DNA of 5,996 nt, from assembly GCA_007119405.1 (NCBI GenBank), contig SKPT01000491.1, positions 1 to 5,996 on the forward strand, read 5' to 3'. Positions 1 to 5,788 of the stretch are shown here, piece after piece. A program made the translations under genes and the position numbers. The notes under the pieces were generated by a model. The model did not search any database. It was not told where the DNA came from and worked only from the letters and a program-made list of their open reading frames with translations. Origin of the DNA: Phycisphaeraceae bacterium (GTDB lineage Bacteria > Planctomycetota > Phycisphaerae > Phycisphaerales > Phycisphaeraceae). Position 1 is the stretch's first letter; each line of letters opens with the position of its first letter.

Positions 1-2
1 TC

Positions 3-224
3 CACAGAGCGTTCCGCAGGCGAGGACTCGCGCTGGCACTCGTGCAGCACATCCAATCCACGGTGCGTGGGCGAATGCTCATCGCTTCCACCGAAGACTG
101 GTGCCTCGATAGCCAAGGTCTTTTCGAGAAGCTTGGTTGGCAGAAGATCGGCGAACTGTCCGGCATCAATAAAGATGGGTCGACCGAATACTTCTATGCG
201 ATCGAGCTAGGCCATCGCGGTTGA
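3..224 (+). CDS. GNAT-family N-acetyltransferase, C-terminal part (5' end off window)
   Basis: The frame is open from the window edge to TGA at 222-224, giving about 73 residues. It starts with RRRGLALALVQHI, which fits the acetyl-CoA pyrophosphate-binding loop and helix of GNAT motif A (R/Q-x-x-G-x-G/A). It ends with GLFEKLGWQKIGEL and then EYFYAIEL, the usual GNAT closing pattern: a helix, the 'F/Y-x-K-L-G-W' turn and the last two strands. By family it would transfer an acetyl group from acetyl-CoA to an amine. The substrate cannot be told because the acceptor-binding N-terminal half lies outside the window. A GTG at 42 could start a 60-residue ORF, but it falls inside motif A and is not a believable start. 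The methyltransferase begins 48 nt downstream on the same strand, so the two may be co-transcribed. Confidence 0.8.
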   Translation, partial: HRAFRRRGLALALVQHIQSTVRGRMLIASTEDWCLDSQGLFEKLGWQKIGELSGINKDGSTEYFYAIELGHRG

Positions 225-272
225 TACCTTCAAATGTTGCTTCGAGCACATCCGAGTGTGGAGGATTGGGAG

Positions 273-1025
273 ATGTCTGACCTCTACAACGAGCTCGCCG
301 AGCACTACCACCTGATCTACGCCGATTGGGAGCAGAGCATTCAGCGGCAGGCCGCCGCACTCGACACCATCTTCCGCCAATACCTCGGCCCGGGGCCCCA
401 TCGCATTGCTGACGTCTCATGTGGCATCGGCACGCAGGCGCTGGGGCTCGCTCAGCTCGGGCATCACGTCAGTGCGTCTGATGTCGCATCTGCTTCCGTG
501 ACGCGTGCTCGGCGCGAGGCGACGCGGCGAGGGTTGGCGATCGACTTCGCCGTTGCTCACATGCGGACGTGTGCCGCGCAGCACCGGCCTCCGGTCGACA
601 TCGTGCTCAGCGCCGACAACTCGGTGCCCCATCTGCTGACGGACGACGATATCCTCACGGCCTTTCGCGCCTTCTTCCACTGCACCCGACCCGGCGGCCT
701 CGTCGTGGTGACCGTCCGTGACTACGCTGCCGAGGACCAAACCTCGCCCCAGTTGCGACCATACGGCGTACGCAAAACGCTGAATGCCCGACATGCCGTG
801 TTCCAGATCTGGGAGTGGAGCGGGAATCACTACGACACTTCGCTATACATCGTGACAGACGATGACTCAGAAGCCGTCCGCACGGTCGTCGGCCGGTCGC
901 GCTACTACGCGGTCCCCATCGACACACTGCTGTCGCTGCTGACCTCGGCCGGATTCATCGGAGCGCACCGGTTGGACGGCACATTCTTTCAGCCGGTGCT
1001 CGTGGCACGTCGACCGGAGGCATGA
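273..1025 (+). CDS. Class I SAM-dependent methyltransferase
   Basis: The product is 250 residues, typical for a stand-alone Rossmann-fold methyltransferase. Motif I is at residues 45-60 (IADVSCGIGTQALGLA), with the acidic ribose-binding Asp at about residue 70 (SASDVA). A motif IV-like strand, VDIVLSADNSVPHLL, is at 108-122, and the post-motif strand RPGGLVVVTVRDY is at 139-151. The 'SCGIGTQ..GLA..G' form of motif I and the N-terminal 'YNELAEHYHLIYADWEQSI' resemble small-molecule N-methyltransferases of the glycine/sarcosine type. That is a resemblance only, and the acceptor is unknown. I prefer ATG 273 over the in-frame ATG at 234 because GAGG at 261-264 sits 8 nt before it and the family-like N-terminus begins there; the earlier start adds 13 unmatched residues. 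The protein has no signal peptide and should be cytoplasmic. It lies directly downstream of the GNAT gene, so shared transcription is likely. Confidence 0.87.
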   Translation: MSDLYNELAEHYHLIYADWEQSIQRQAAALDTIFRQYLGPGPHRIADVSCGIGTQALGLAQLGHHVSASDVASASVTRARREATRRGLAIDFAVAHMRTCAAQHRPPVDIVLSADNSVPHLLTDDDILTAFRAFFHCTRPGGLVVVTVRDYAAEDQTSPQLRPYGVRKTLNARHAVFQIWEWSGNHYDTSLYIVTDDDSEAVRTVVGRSRYYAVPIDTLLSLLTSAGFIGAHRLDGTFFQPVLVARRPEA

Positions 1026-1405
1026 GGTCTCCAACGCCTCGGTCCGCAATCGCACGCGGGCATCCGGCACGCTCCGGCACACGTCGCACGACACTCGACG
1101 GCCCCCGAGATCGCGTATCCGACGAGGGCGCCAACTCTCACCTTAATCAGTTGCGACAGGCGAGGTGCGGCGGGACCTGTTGTCTGGCATTCTGGTACAC
1201 CTCGGGCCACGGCGACCCTCGACGATCACTGCCCGGAGGCCTTGTGGCGACGATATTTCGGGGGCGCGTGGTGAGCCTGGGCATCGCCGTACGACCTTTC
1301 CACGTCGCCAAAACGGTAGACTACCGTTTTGGCATTCGCTTTCAGGCCGCCTCGCCCCACGCAGGCGAGTTCGCTAAATCTGGCGATCGGCTCAAGTTAT
1401 TTGAA
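1026..1405. other. Intergenic stretch without a credible gene
   Basis: About 380 bases lie between the methyltransferase stop and the 3' end of the convergent tRNA gene. A + strand frame stays open from 1022 into the tRNA, but its product is rich in Arg, Ser, Gly and Pro, shows no domain and has no Shine-Dalgarno sequence. The only distinct structure is the palindrome at 1307-1333. The area could be a decayed gene or the flank of an old tRNA-directed insertion, but no integrase, att repeat or transposon end can be seen. Confidence 0.5.
1307..1333. terminator. Perfect 13-bp inverted repeat; candidate bidirectional terminator or operator
   Basis: GCCAAAACGGTAG (1307-1319) and CTACCGTTTTGGC (1321-1333) are perfect reverse complements around a single A at 1320. 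Read on either strand, a GC-containing stem is followed by TTTT inside the outer stem, a compact A-stem-T layout that could stop transcription from both sides. It lies between the + strand methyltransferase and the - strand tRNA-Pro, which converge here, so a shared terminator makes sense. The T-run is short and partly paired. A binding site for a dimeric regulator is an alternative, but no adjacent promoter was recognised. Confidence 0.45.
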
Positions 1406-1482
<77 letters not shown>

Positions 1483-1532
1483 ACCATGTCCAACCAGACT
1501 CCCACCCTGGCGGACGCGGCCGATGGCAAAGC

Positions 1533-1561
1533 ATTGTCGTCGCCAGCCCCCAAAAGGTCAA
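1533..1561 (-). promoter_or_regulatory. Candidate sigma70 promoter for tRNA-Pro
   Basis: On the - strand TTGACC (1561-1556, five of six matches to TTGACA) is followed after exactly 17 nt by GACAAT (1538-1533, four of six to TATAAT). Transcription would begin near 1526 and give a leader of roughly 47 nt before the tRNA 5' end at 1479, to be removed by RNase P. The assignment rests on consensus match and position only. Confidence 0.45.
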
Positions 1562-1570
1562 GTCAGGTTC

Positions 1571-1590
1571 CCCGCCTGCCCCCGCCTGCC
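1571..1590. repeat. Tandem 10-bp repeat, two copies
   Basis: CCCGCCTGCC occurs twice back to back in the 148-nt gap between the protease stop and the tRNA gene. It lies just beyond the tRNA-Pro -35 candidate, on the side away from the gene. With only two copies in a C-rich stretch it may be chance or replication slippage; no function is implied. Confidence 0.5.
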
Positions 1591-1628
1591 CGGCATCACC
1601 ACTGCCGCCACAGCCCGCCGCACCCGAT

Positions 1629-2720
1629 TCAACCCCGCAGCCGCCGCGACTGCCGCCCCAGCAGCAGTGCCGCCGCCCCGAGCAGCAGCGCGCCGGCGGC
1701 CGGCTCCGGCACCGTGGCCGCGCTCTGCCCAACCAGCAACTGTATGAACGGCGTCACGTCGCCGGTGTCGAACGCCCCGTCGCCGTTGATGTCACCGACC
1801 AGCACCGGGTCGATGCCGTACGTTGCCTCGTAGGCGGCCGGGTCCGTCAGCGCCAGGATGAAAGCGGCCATGTCCCCCGTGTCGACGACTCCATCGCGGT
1901 TCATGTCGCCGAGCAGGTACTCCGGCTCCGGGATCGCCAGCAGGTCCGTGATGAACTGGCGGTAGGGCTCGAAGGTCACGTCGACGGCCCAGAGGCGCTC
2001 GAACTGCGGGGCGTAGACGGCCTTGTCCTCGTGCTCGACGGCCATGGTGACGCCGACGGTGTGCCACGTGTCATTCTCGAAGATCAGCCAACCCCCGCCG
2101 GAGTCCCCGTTGCCGACGGTGGCCTCGCCGACGAGGGCGCTGGGATGGTCCACGGCGGCGAAGCGGGCCTGGAGGCTCTCGGTGTGGCCGCCGAAGGTGT
2201 CGCCGCTGAACTGGCTCTGGCTGAAGAGGGTGTTGAAGCCCCACACCGGCCCGGAGCTGGCGGGCGAGCCCCAGTCGTAGCCTTGTTGTGGCGGGTTGTG
2301 AAATGCGGCGCCGCGGGTGGCGCCGAAGCCGCCGATGGCGACCTCCTCGCCGATCAGATCCTGAAGCCCGCCCTCGTAGAGCGGGGCGTACGCGGGCAGG
2401 GCCGGGCCGGCAAAGCTCACCTGCACCAGGCGCAGGTCCACGTCGCCTCCGAAGTTGTGGACGGCCGCGACACTGTAGCTCTGACCGGCAAAGGTCACGC
2501 TGCCCGGCGTGCCCTGGTGCCTGGAGGCGAGGAAGAAGTAGGGGCTGATGGCCACGGCCGAACTGCTGCCCCATTTGCCGATGATGCCGTCCGGCGGCAG
2601 ATCGCGCAGCGAGGCCAGCTCGTCGTGGTCGGGATGGACAATGACCGCTTCAGCCGCGGGGCCGGGAACAAGCATCCCCAGGACAGTGGCGACGAGGAGC
2701 CCGATGACACGTTTCGGCAA
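1629..2720 (-). CDS. Secreted trypsin-like serine protease with dockerin-like repeats and PEP-CTERM anchor
   Basis: The product is 363 residues. Residues 1-24 form a signal peptide: basic MPKR, a hydrophobic stretch, then PAAEA, a plausible cleavage site. The protease domain follows. His68 lies in FLASRHQG, which replaces the textbook TAAHC; Asp95 is in DVDLRLVQV; Ser207 is in GNGDSGGGW. The chymotrypsin-type triad therefore appears complete. Two calcium-loop (dockerin or EF-hand-like) repeats follow at residues 271-286 (GDMNRDGVVDTGD...) and 309-325 (GDINGDGAFDTGD...). The C-terminus (about 337-363) is VPEP, a hydrophobic segment and an Arg-rich end, a PEP-CTERM signal normally processed by an exosortase, so the mature protein should be outside the cytoplasmic membrane. 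The start is TTG at 2720-2718, supported by GGAGGG 6 nt upstream; ATG codons just upstream are in another frame. The repeat pair joined to PEP-CTERM is typical of planctomycete secreted proteins. The substrate is unknown. Confidence 0.9.
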   Translation of the reverse strand: MPKRVIGLLVATVLGMLVPGPAAEAVIVHPDHDELASLRDLPPDGIIGKWGSSSAVAISPYFFLASRHQGTPGSVTFAGQSYSVAAVHNFGGDVDLRLVQVSFAGPALPAYAPLYEGGLQDLIGEEVAIGGFGATRGAAFHNPPQQGYDWGSPASSGPVWGFNTLFSQSQFSGDTFGGHTESLQARFAAVDHPSALVGEATVGNGDSGGGWLIFENDTWHTVGVTMAVEHEDKAVYAPQFERLWAVDVTFEPYRQFITDLLAIPEPEYLLGDMNRDGVVDTGDMAAFILALTDPAAYEATYGIDPVLVGDINGDGAFDTGDVTPFIQLLVGQSAATVPEPAAGALLLGAAALLLGRQSRRLRG

Positions 2721-2780
2721 CTTATTCCCTCCATCATCGCGCCGGGCGGACCGCCACCGGGCCTCGCCACCGGCCTTACC

Positions 2781-2809
2781 ATTATTGCATGGACCGGGCC
2801 GGCCGCCAA
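2781..2809 (-). promoter_or_regulatory. Candidate sigma70 promoter for the PEP-CTERM protease
   Basis: On the - strand TTGGCG (2809-2804, four of six to consensus) and AATAAT (2786-2781, five of six) are separated by exactly 17 nt. This is the only AT-rich patch in a very GC-rich 176-nt gap between the rhaM stop and the protease start. The implied start point near 2774 gives a leader of about 50 nt containing the GGAGGG ribosome-binding site. It suggests the protease is transcribed apart from the cluster upstream, although no clear terminator was found after rhaM. Confidence 0.42.
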
Positions 2810-2896
2810 CAAAATCGTCCGCGGGCCGGGACAGCCTTCGCAGCTATGGCGATTCTGCGGCCTGTGCAGGGACGGCAGCCGACCGACGCGACGTCG

Positions 2897-3211
2897 TCAA
2901 TCGATGTGGAAAACCTCGCGCAGCGGCTCGGACACCGGCGAGTTGTCCGGGTTCGAGGGCATGACGTCCTTCATGTGCGCCCACCAGCGCTGGCACACGT
3001 CGGTCCGGGCAATCTGCGCCCAGCGCTGCTCGTCCTCGATCTCGAGGTAGGCGAAGAGCTGCCGCGTCTCGGGGTGCAGGAAGATGGAGTAGTTGTGCAC
3101 GCCGTGGTCCTTGAGCGTCTGCTCGAGCTCGGGCCAGATGGGGTTGTGGCGTTTCTCGTACTCGGCTTCCTGCCCGGGGTTGACGGACATGACCAGGGCC
3201 TTGCGAATCAT
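2897..3211 (-). CDS. rhaM: L-rhamnose mutarotase
   Basis: The product is 104 residues, the same length as E. coli RhaM, and is recognisable along its whole length: [40 protein letters not shown] and [14 protein letters not shown]. It interconverts the alpha and beta anomers of L-rhamnose, feeding the correct anomer to rhamnose isomerase or a transporter. It is a cytoplasmic dimeric alpha/beta-barrel fold in known members. The residues used in catalysis by the family, Tyr18 and His22, are present, as is the Trp76-Trp77 pair. The start ATG (3211-3209) overlaps the sulfotransferase stop by one base (TGATG), pointing to coupled translation; a longer in-frame version to 3301 would only add sulfotransferase-overlapping sequence. 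No other rhamnose catabolic genes (rhaA, rhaB, rhaD) occur here. A related deoxy-sugar such as L-fucose as substrate cannot be excluded. Confidence 0.93.
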   Translation of the reverse strand: MIRKALVMSVNPGQEAEYEKRHNPIWPELEQTLKDHGVHNYSIFLHPETRQLFAYLEIEDEQRWAQIARTDVCQRWWAHMKDVMPSNPDNSPVSEPLREVFHID

Positions 3212-3996
3212 CAGGCGTTCTCCGCTGCTTCGAGGTAGCCCAGCCGCGCAAGCTCCGGCTGGAGGATATCCATTTCGCGATGGTCGTCGCGCCGCTTCCA
3301 TCGCCCGACCGCCTCGGGCTTGACGGGCACGAGGCGCAGGTCCAGGCCCAGGAACGCGCCGATGCGCCGCACCGTCGCCTGCTGATCGAGCACGAAGTCC
3401 TCGAAGCGCACCTTGACGACGTGGGCCGGCGCGGGCGTGTCGCGCATGATCTGGGCCTGGTAGAGGTAGCTGATCGCCCGGCGCTCCATCTCGTCGCGGG
3501 CCTCGGGCACCGGCACACCGAAGCGGGCCATGTCGTCGGTGACGTGCTTGCCCCCGATGCAGTCACGCGGGTCGCGCACCCAGTGGATGTAGCGGGCATC
3601 CGGGAACAGGCGCACGATCCACGGGTAGCAGAGCGTCGTCTCGGGGATCTTCCATCCGCGCCAGGCGTCGCGGCCCCCGGGCGAGTCGATGACGCTGTCC
3701 AGGAACGAGCGCAGCAGGCGGGTGAACGCCGGGTCGATGGGCATCGTGCGCAGCCTGGAAAAGTCCCAGCGCATGTCGCCGACGTAGTCGACGTACCTGG
3801 CGATGACACGACAGGCCTCGTACATGTCCTCCGGCGGCAGCAGATCGCCCGCCGGGTTCTGCGGGATGCCCATGTACACGCCCGAGCGGCTGAGCGTGTG
3901 CGAGATCGCCCGCGTGCCCGAGTGCCCCCGACCGATGATCGTCACCAGCCGGCTCTGGTCGCCCATCACGGCCGTCAGCTCCGCAGCGCTACTCAT
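3211..3996 (-). CDS. PAPS-dependent sulfotransferase family protein
   Basis: The product is 261 residues. The N-terminal strand and P-loop-like 5'-phosphosulfate loop, [16 protein letters not shown] (residues 17-32), match the sulfotransferase pattern G-x-x-x-S-G-T, with His25 in place of the common Arg. The 3'-phosphate-binding strand and helix are at 136-146 ([11 protein letters not shown]), and the later conserved segment VKVRFEDFV is at 194-202. By family it transfers sulfate from 3'-phosphoadenylyl sulfate to a hydroxyl or amine, probably on a glycan here. No signal peptide or membrane segment is seen. Start ATG 3996 has GAGGAGG at 4007-4001, 4 nt upstream; the frame stays open to 4110 but that extension would be encoded by the inverted repeat and reads as low-complexity Arg/Pro. 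It ends inside the rhaM start codon and lies 117 nt downstream of the sulfatase-fold gene, so the three probably form one transcript. The acceptor is unknown. Confidence 0.85.
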   Translation of the reverse strand: MSSAAELTAVMGDQSRLVTIIGRGHSGTRAISHTLSRSGVYMGIPQNPAGDLLPPEDMYEACRVIARYVDYVGDMRWDFSRLRTMPIDPAFTRLLRSFLDSVIDSPGGRDAWRGWKIPETTLCYPWIVRLFPDARYIHWVRDPRDCIGGKHVTDDMARFGVPVPEARDEMERRAISYLYQAQIMRDTPAPAHVVKVRFEDFVLDQQATVRRIGAFLGLDLRLVPVKPEAVGRWKRRDDHREMDILQPELARLGYLEAAENA

Positions 3997-4000
3997 CGTT

Positions 4001-4007
4001 GACCTCC
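4001..4007 (-). promoter_or_regulatory. Strong Shine-Dalgarno site that decides the sulfotransferase start
   Basis: GAGGAGG on the - strand lies a few bases before ATG 3996-3994. It is the best ribosome-binding site in the window and sets the start well inside the longer open frame. It begins two bases after the end of the 4010-4099 inverted repeat, so folding of that element could change access to it. Confidence 0.75.
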
Positions 4008-4009
4008 TC

Positions 4010-4099
4010 GTGGGTGCCACGGTATGTCCGCGAAGCGGCAAGCCGTGCGGTGGACGAGAAACGCACGGCTTGCCCTTCGGGTCAAGCCGCGGCACCCAC
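4010..4099 (-). repeat. Nested long inverted repeat (structured RNA or REP-like element) in the operon gap
   Basis: The inner arms are GGCAAGCCGTGCG (4037-4049) and CGCACGGCTTGCC (4062-4074), perfect over 13 bp with a 12-nt loop. Beyond a single bulged C (4036) the pairing continues with CGAAG (4031-4035) and CTTCG (4075-4079). The outer arms are GTGGGTGCC (4010-4018) and GGCACCCAC (4091-4099), perfect over 9 bp, then an A/C mismatch and three more pairs (4020-4022 with 4087-4089). The whole 90 nt can fold as one stem with an internal loop. It fills most of the gap between the sulfatase-fold stop and the sulfotransferase Shine-Dalgarno sequence. No T-run follows, so it is not a classical terminator. 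Candidates are an mRNA stabiliser or processing site, a translation control hairpin, or one copy of a dispersed REP-type palindrome. Confidence 0.7.
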
Positions 4100-4113
4100 T
4101 GGCCGGGCAAAGC

Positions 4114-5520
4114 CTACTCATCCTTCGCCTCCTTGGCTTGGAGCTTCTGCGCCTGCCGGGCGTCGCCGATGAACAGCTTCTCGTATGCCTCGTCGCTGGA
4201 GCTGAACGGCGCGCCCTTGCCCCCGCTCCAGTCGCCGGGGTTGTAGATCGGGTTCTCCCGCCCCGTCTCCTGCTCGCGCTGGGCGATGAACCGCTGCATG
4301 CGCCCGCGCAGCATCTCGACCACGTCAGGCTCCGACTCCGCCACGTTGTTCGTCTCCAGCGGATCCTCGACAAGGTTGTACAACTCGACCGGCGGCATGT
4401 GGTGGAAGTCGGGCTCCAGCGCCTCGATGAGCTTCCAATGCGGCGTGCGCCAGCCGTGCTTGCGCATCCACGTGCACTCGGTGATGTAGAACTCGCTGTC
4501 GAAGCTGGCCTGCTCGCCGCTTGCCAGGGCGGTCAGCGGCCGGCCGTCGAAGCTGTCCCTGGCCTTGACGTCGGCGAGTTCGAGAATCGTCGGCACCAGC
4601 GACTTGTGCTGGTTGTACCCCGTGACGCGCCGCCCCGTGGGCAGCCTGGCGGGGTAGCGGATCATCAGCGGCACGTGCAGGTTCGGGTCGTACATGCCAT
4701 GGTGGTCGAACCAGCACTCGTGCTCCTGGAGAATCTCGCCATGGTCGGCGTTGAGCACGACGATGGTCTCGTCGAGAACGCCCAGCGCCTCGAGCTTGCG
4801 GAAGATCACGGCGATGCACGCGTCCATGTACGCCACCGCCCCGTCGTACTGAGCGTCGACCCAGTCGACGTCGCGCAGGCCCGGGGGCATCCACGTCGCG
4901 AAATAGCTGGCGAAGGGCTTGAACTCGCGCATCGCCCTGGCGGTGTCCGGCAGCGACGCGTCCGTCGGGTCGCCGGCGTAGAACATCTGGTTGTAAGGCG
5001 CCGGCGGCAGATACGGCGAGTGCGGGTCCATGTGCCGCAGCATCATCATCCACGGCTGATCCTGCCCGGTGAGACGATCAAGCTCCGGCAAAGCGACATC
5101 GTTGAGGTTTTCCGCTTTGCGCGAGGGCCGTTGCTCCCAGTTGCCCCAGGCCGCGTAGTCGATGTACTCGTCGAAGCCGCGCGACGCGCAGTTGCCCTTG
5201 AAGCCGACGCACGTCGTCGTGTACCCCGCCTCGTCGCGCAGGATCTCCGGCAGCGTGCGGATCGACTCGGGCAGGCCCCCCTGATGACGCAGCGCCACCA
5301 CCGTCGTGCCGAAGCAGTCGCGCCCCGTGAGCATTGACGCGTAGGCGCCGGTCGTCGGCACGTGCGGCGAATAGGTCTGCTCGAAGAGCGTCGCGTCGGA
5401 GGCGAAGCGGTCGATGTGCGGCGTGGTGAGCTTGTCGTAGCCGTAGCAGCTCATGTGATCGGCGCGCAGCGAGTCGATGGCGATCAGCAGAATGTTCGGC
5501 CTGGTTTTCTTGCGAGCCAC
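4114..5520 (-). CDS. Sulfatase-fold (alkaline phosphatase superfamily) hydrolase lacking the formylglycine motif
   Basis: The product is 468 residues, normal for a bacterial sulfatase. It opens with RPNILLIAIDSLRADHMSCY (metal ligand Asp16), continues with LRHMDPHSPY (161-170, His167), VVLNADHGE (254-262, metal ligands Asp259 and His260) and FDHHGMYDPNLHVPLMIRYP (271-290, basic His274). It ends with the usual sulfatase C-terminal unit, including VELYNLVEDPLETNNVA (378-394), and a Lys-rich tail. The expected C/S-x-P-x-R motif, ten residues before the Gly of MLTG (63-66), reads T56-T-G-A-Y60: no Cys or Ser for formylglycine, no Pro, no Arg. Thr56 could act as nucleophile, as Thr does in phosphoethanolamine and lipoteichoic acid transferases of this superfamily, so a phospho-substrate is possible. 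No signal peptide is present, so it looks cytoplasmic. The start is GTG 5520-5518 with AGGAG 6 nt upstream. It is the first gene of the cluster with the sulfotransferase and rhaM. Confidence 0.85.
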   Translation of the reverse strand: MARKKTRPNILLIAIDSLRADHMSCYGYDKLTTPHIDRFASDATLFEQTYSPHVPTTGAYASMLTGRDCFGTTVVALRHQGGLPESIRTLPEILRDEAGYTTTCVGFKGNCASRGFDEYIDYAAWGNWEQRPSRKAENLNDVALPELDRLTGQDQPWMMMLRHMDPHSPYLPPAPYNQMFYAGDPTDASLPDTARAMREFKPFASYFATWMPPGLRDVDWVDAQYDGAVAYMDACIAVIFRKLEALGVLDETIVVLNADHGEILQEHECWFDHHGMYDPNLHVPLMIRYPARLPTGRRVTGYNQHKSLVPTILELADVKARDSFDGRPLTALASGEQASFDSEFYITECTWMRKHGWRTPHWKLIEALEPDFHHMPPVELYNLVEDPLETNNVAESEPDVVEMLRGRMQRFIAQREQETGRENPIYNPGDWSGGKGAPFSSSDEAYEKLFIGDARQAQKLQAKEAKDE

Positions 5521-5538
5521 GTTTTACTCCTGGGAATT

Positions 5539-5788
5539 AGCCACGGATGAACACGGATAAGCACATACGCTTGAGCCACGAAGACGCGAAGGGCACGAAG
5601 GAAGGCGGCAAGGCAGCTAAGGAAGCCAGGAAGAAAGGAAGCCAGGAAAAGCCGGATAGCGCCCCGCCCTGATCGCACTCTTTTCCTGCCTTCCTGCCTT
5701 GCTTATCCTCTTCCTGCCTTGATCCGTGTGCATCGGTGTGCATCAGTGGTTCTTAATTCTTCTCCGTGCTCTCGGTGCCTCTGTGGTC
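5539..5788. repeat. Mosaic of degenerate inverted repeats
   Basis: Three repeat types each occur on both sides of a centre near 5665, in opposite orientation. Type A is CCACGGATGAACACGGATAAG (5541-5561, 21 bases, key words CCACGGATGA and ACACGGAT) and its inverted relative ATCCGTGTGCATCGGTG...CAGTGG (5722-5749). Type B is GCCACGAAGACGCGAAGG with GCACGAAGG (5575-5601) and its inverted relative with CTCCGTGCTCTCGGTGCCTC and TGTGGTC (5762-5788). Type C is a purine-rich run with GGAAGCCAGGAA twice (about 5602-5650) and its inverted relative with TTCCTGCC three times (5678-5720). The left order is A-B-C and the right order C-A-B, so it is not one simple palindrome. Similar repeat families are common between genes in planctomycetes and other environmental bacteria. 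The mosaic sits where the promoter of the sulfatase-fold gene should be, and I could not pick a convincing promoter there. Confidence 0.7.

Noticed and set aside
3212..3301. N-terminal extension of RhaM to 3301
   Set aside because: The family length and first residues match a start at 3211 exactly; the extension lies within the sulfotransferase coding region.
2844..3809. 321-codon - strand open frame
   Set aside because: It is a shifted frame over the sulfotransferase and rhaM genes with an Arg/Ser/Thr-rich product. The true frames have family motifs.
3997..4110. N-terminal extension of the sulfotransferase to 4110
   Set aside because: The added 38 residues are encoded by the inverted repeat and do not resemble the family. 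GAGGAGG sets the start at 3996.
4024..5337. 437-codon + strand open frame
   Set aside because: It is antisense to the sulfatase-fold gene, low complexity in Arg, Val and Leu, and begins inside the inverted repeat; a GC-driven shadow.
5521..5600. Promoter for the sulfatase-fold gene
   Set aside because: TATGTG, TTATCC and TAATTC were tried as -10 boxes, but none has a convincing -35 at the right distance; the area is made of repeat units.
5539..5788. CRISPR array or insertion sequence in the repeat region
   Set aside because: The repeats are short, degenerate, of different types and inverted, with no regular spacers and no transposase frame.
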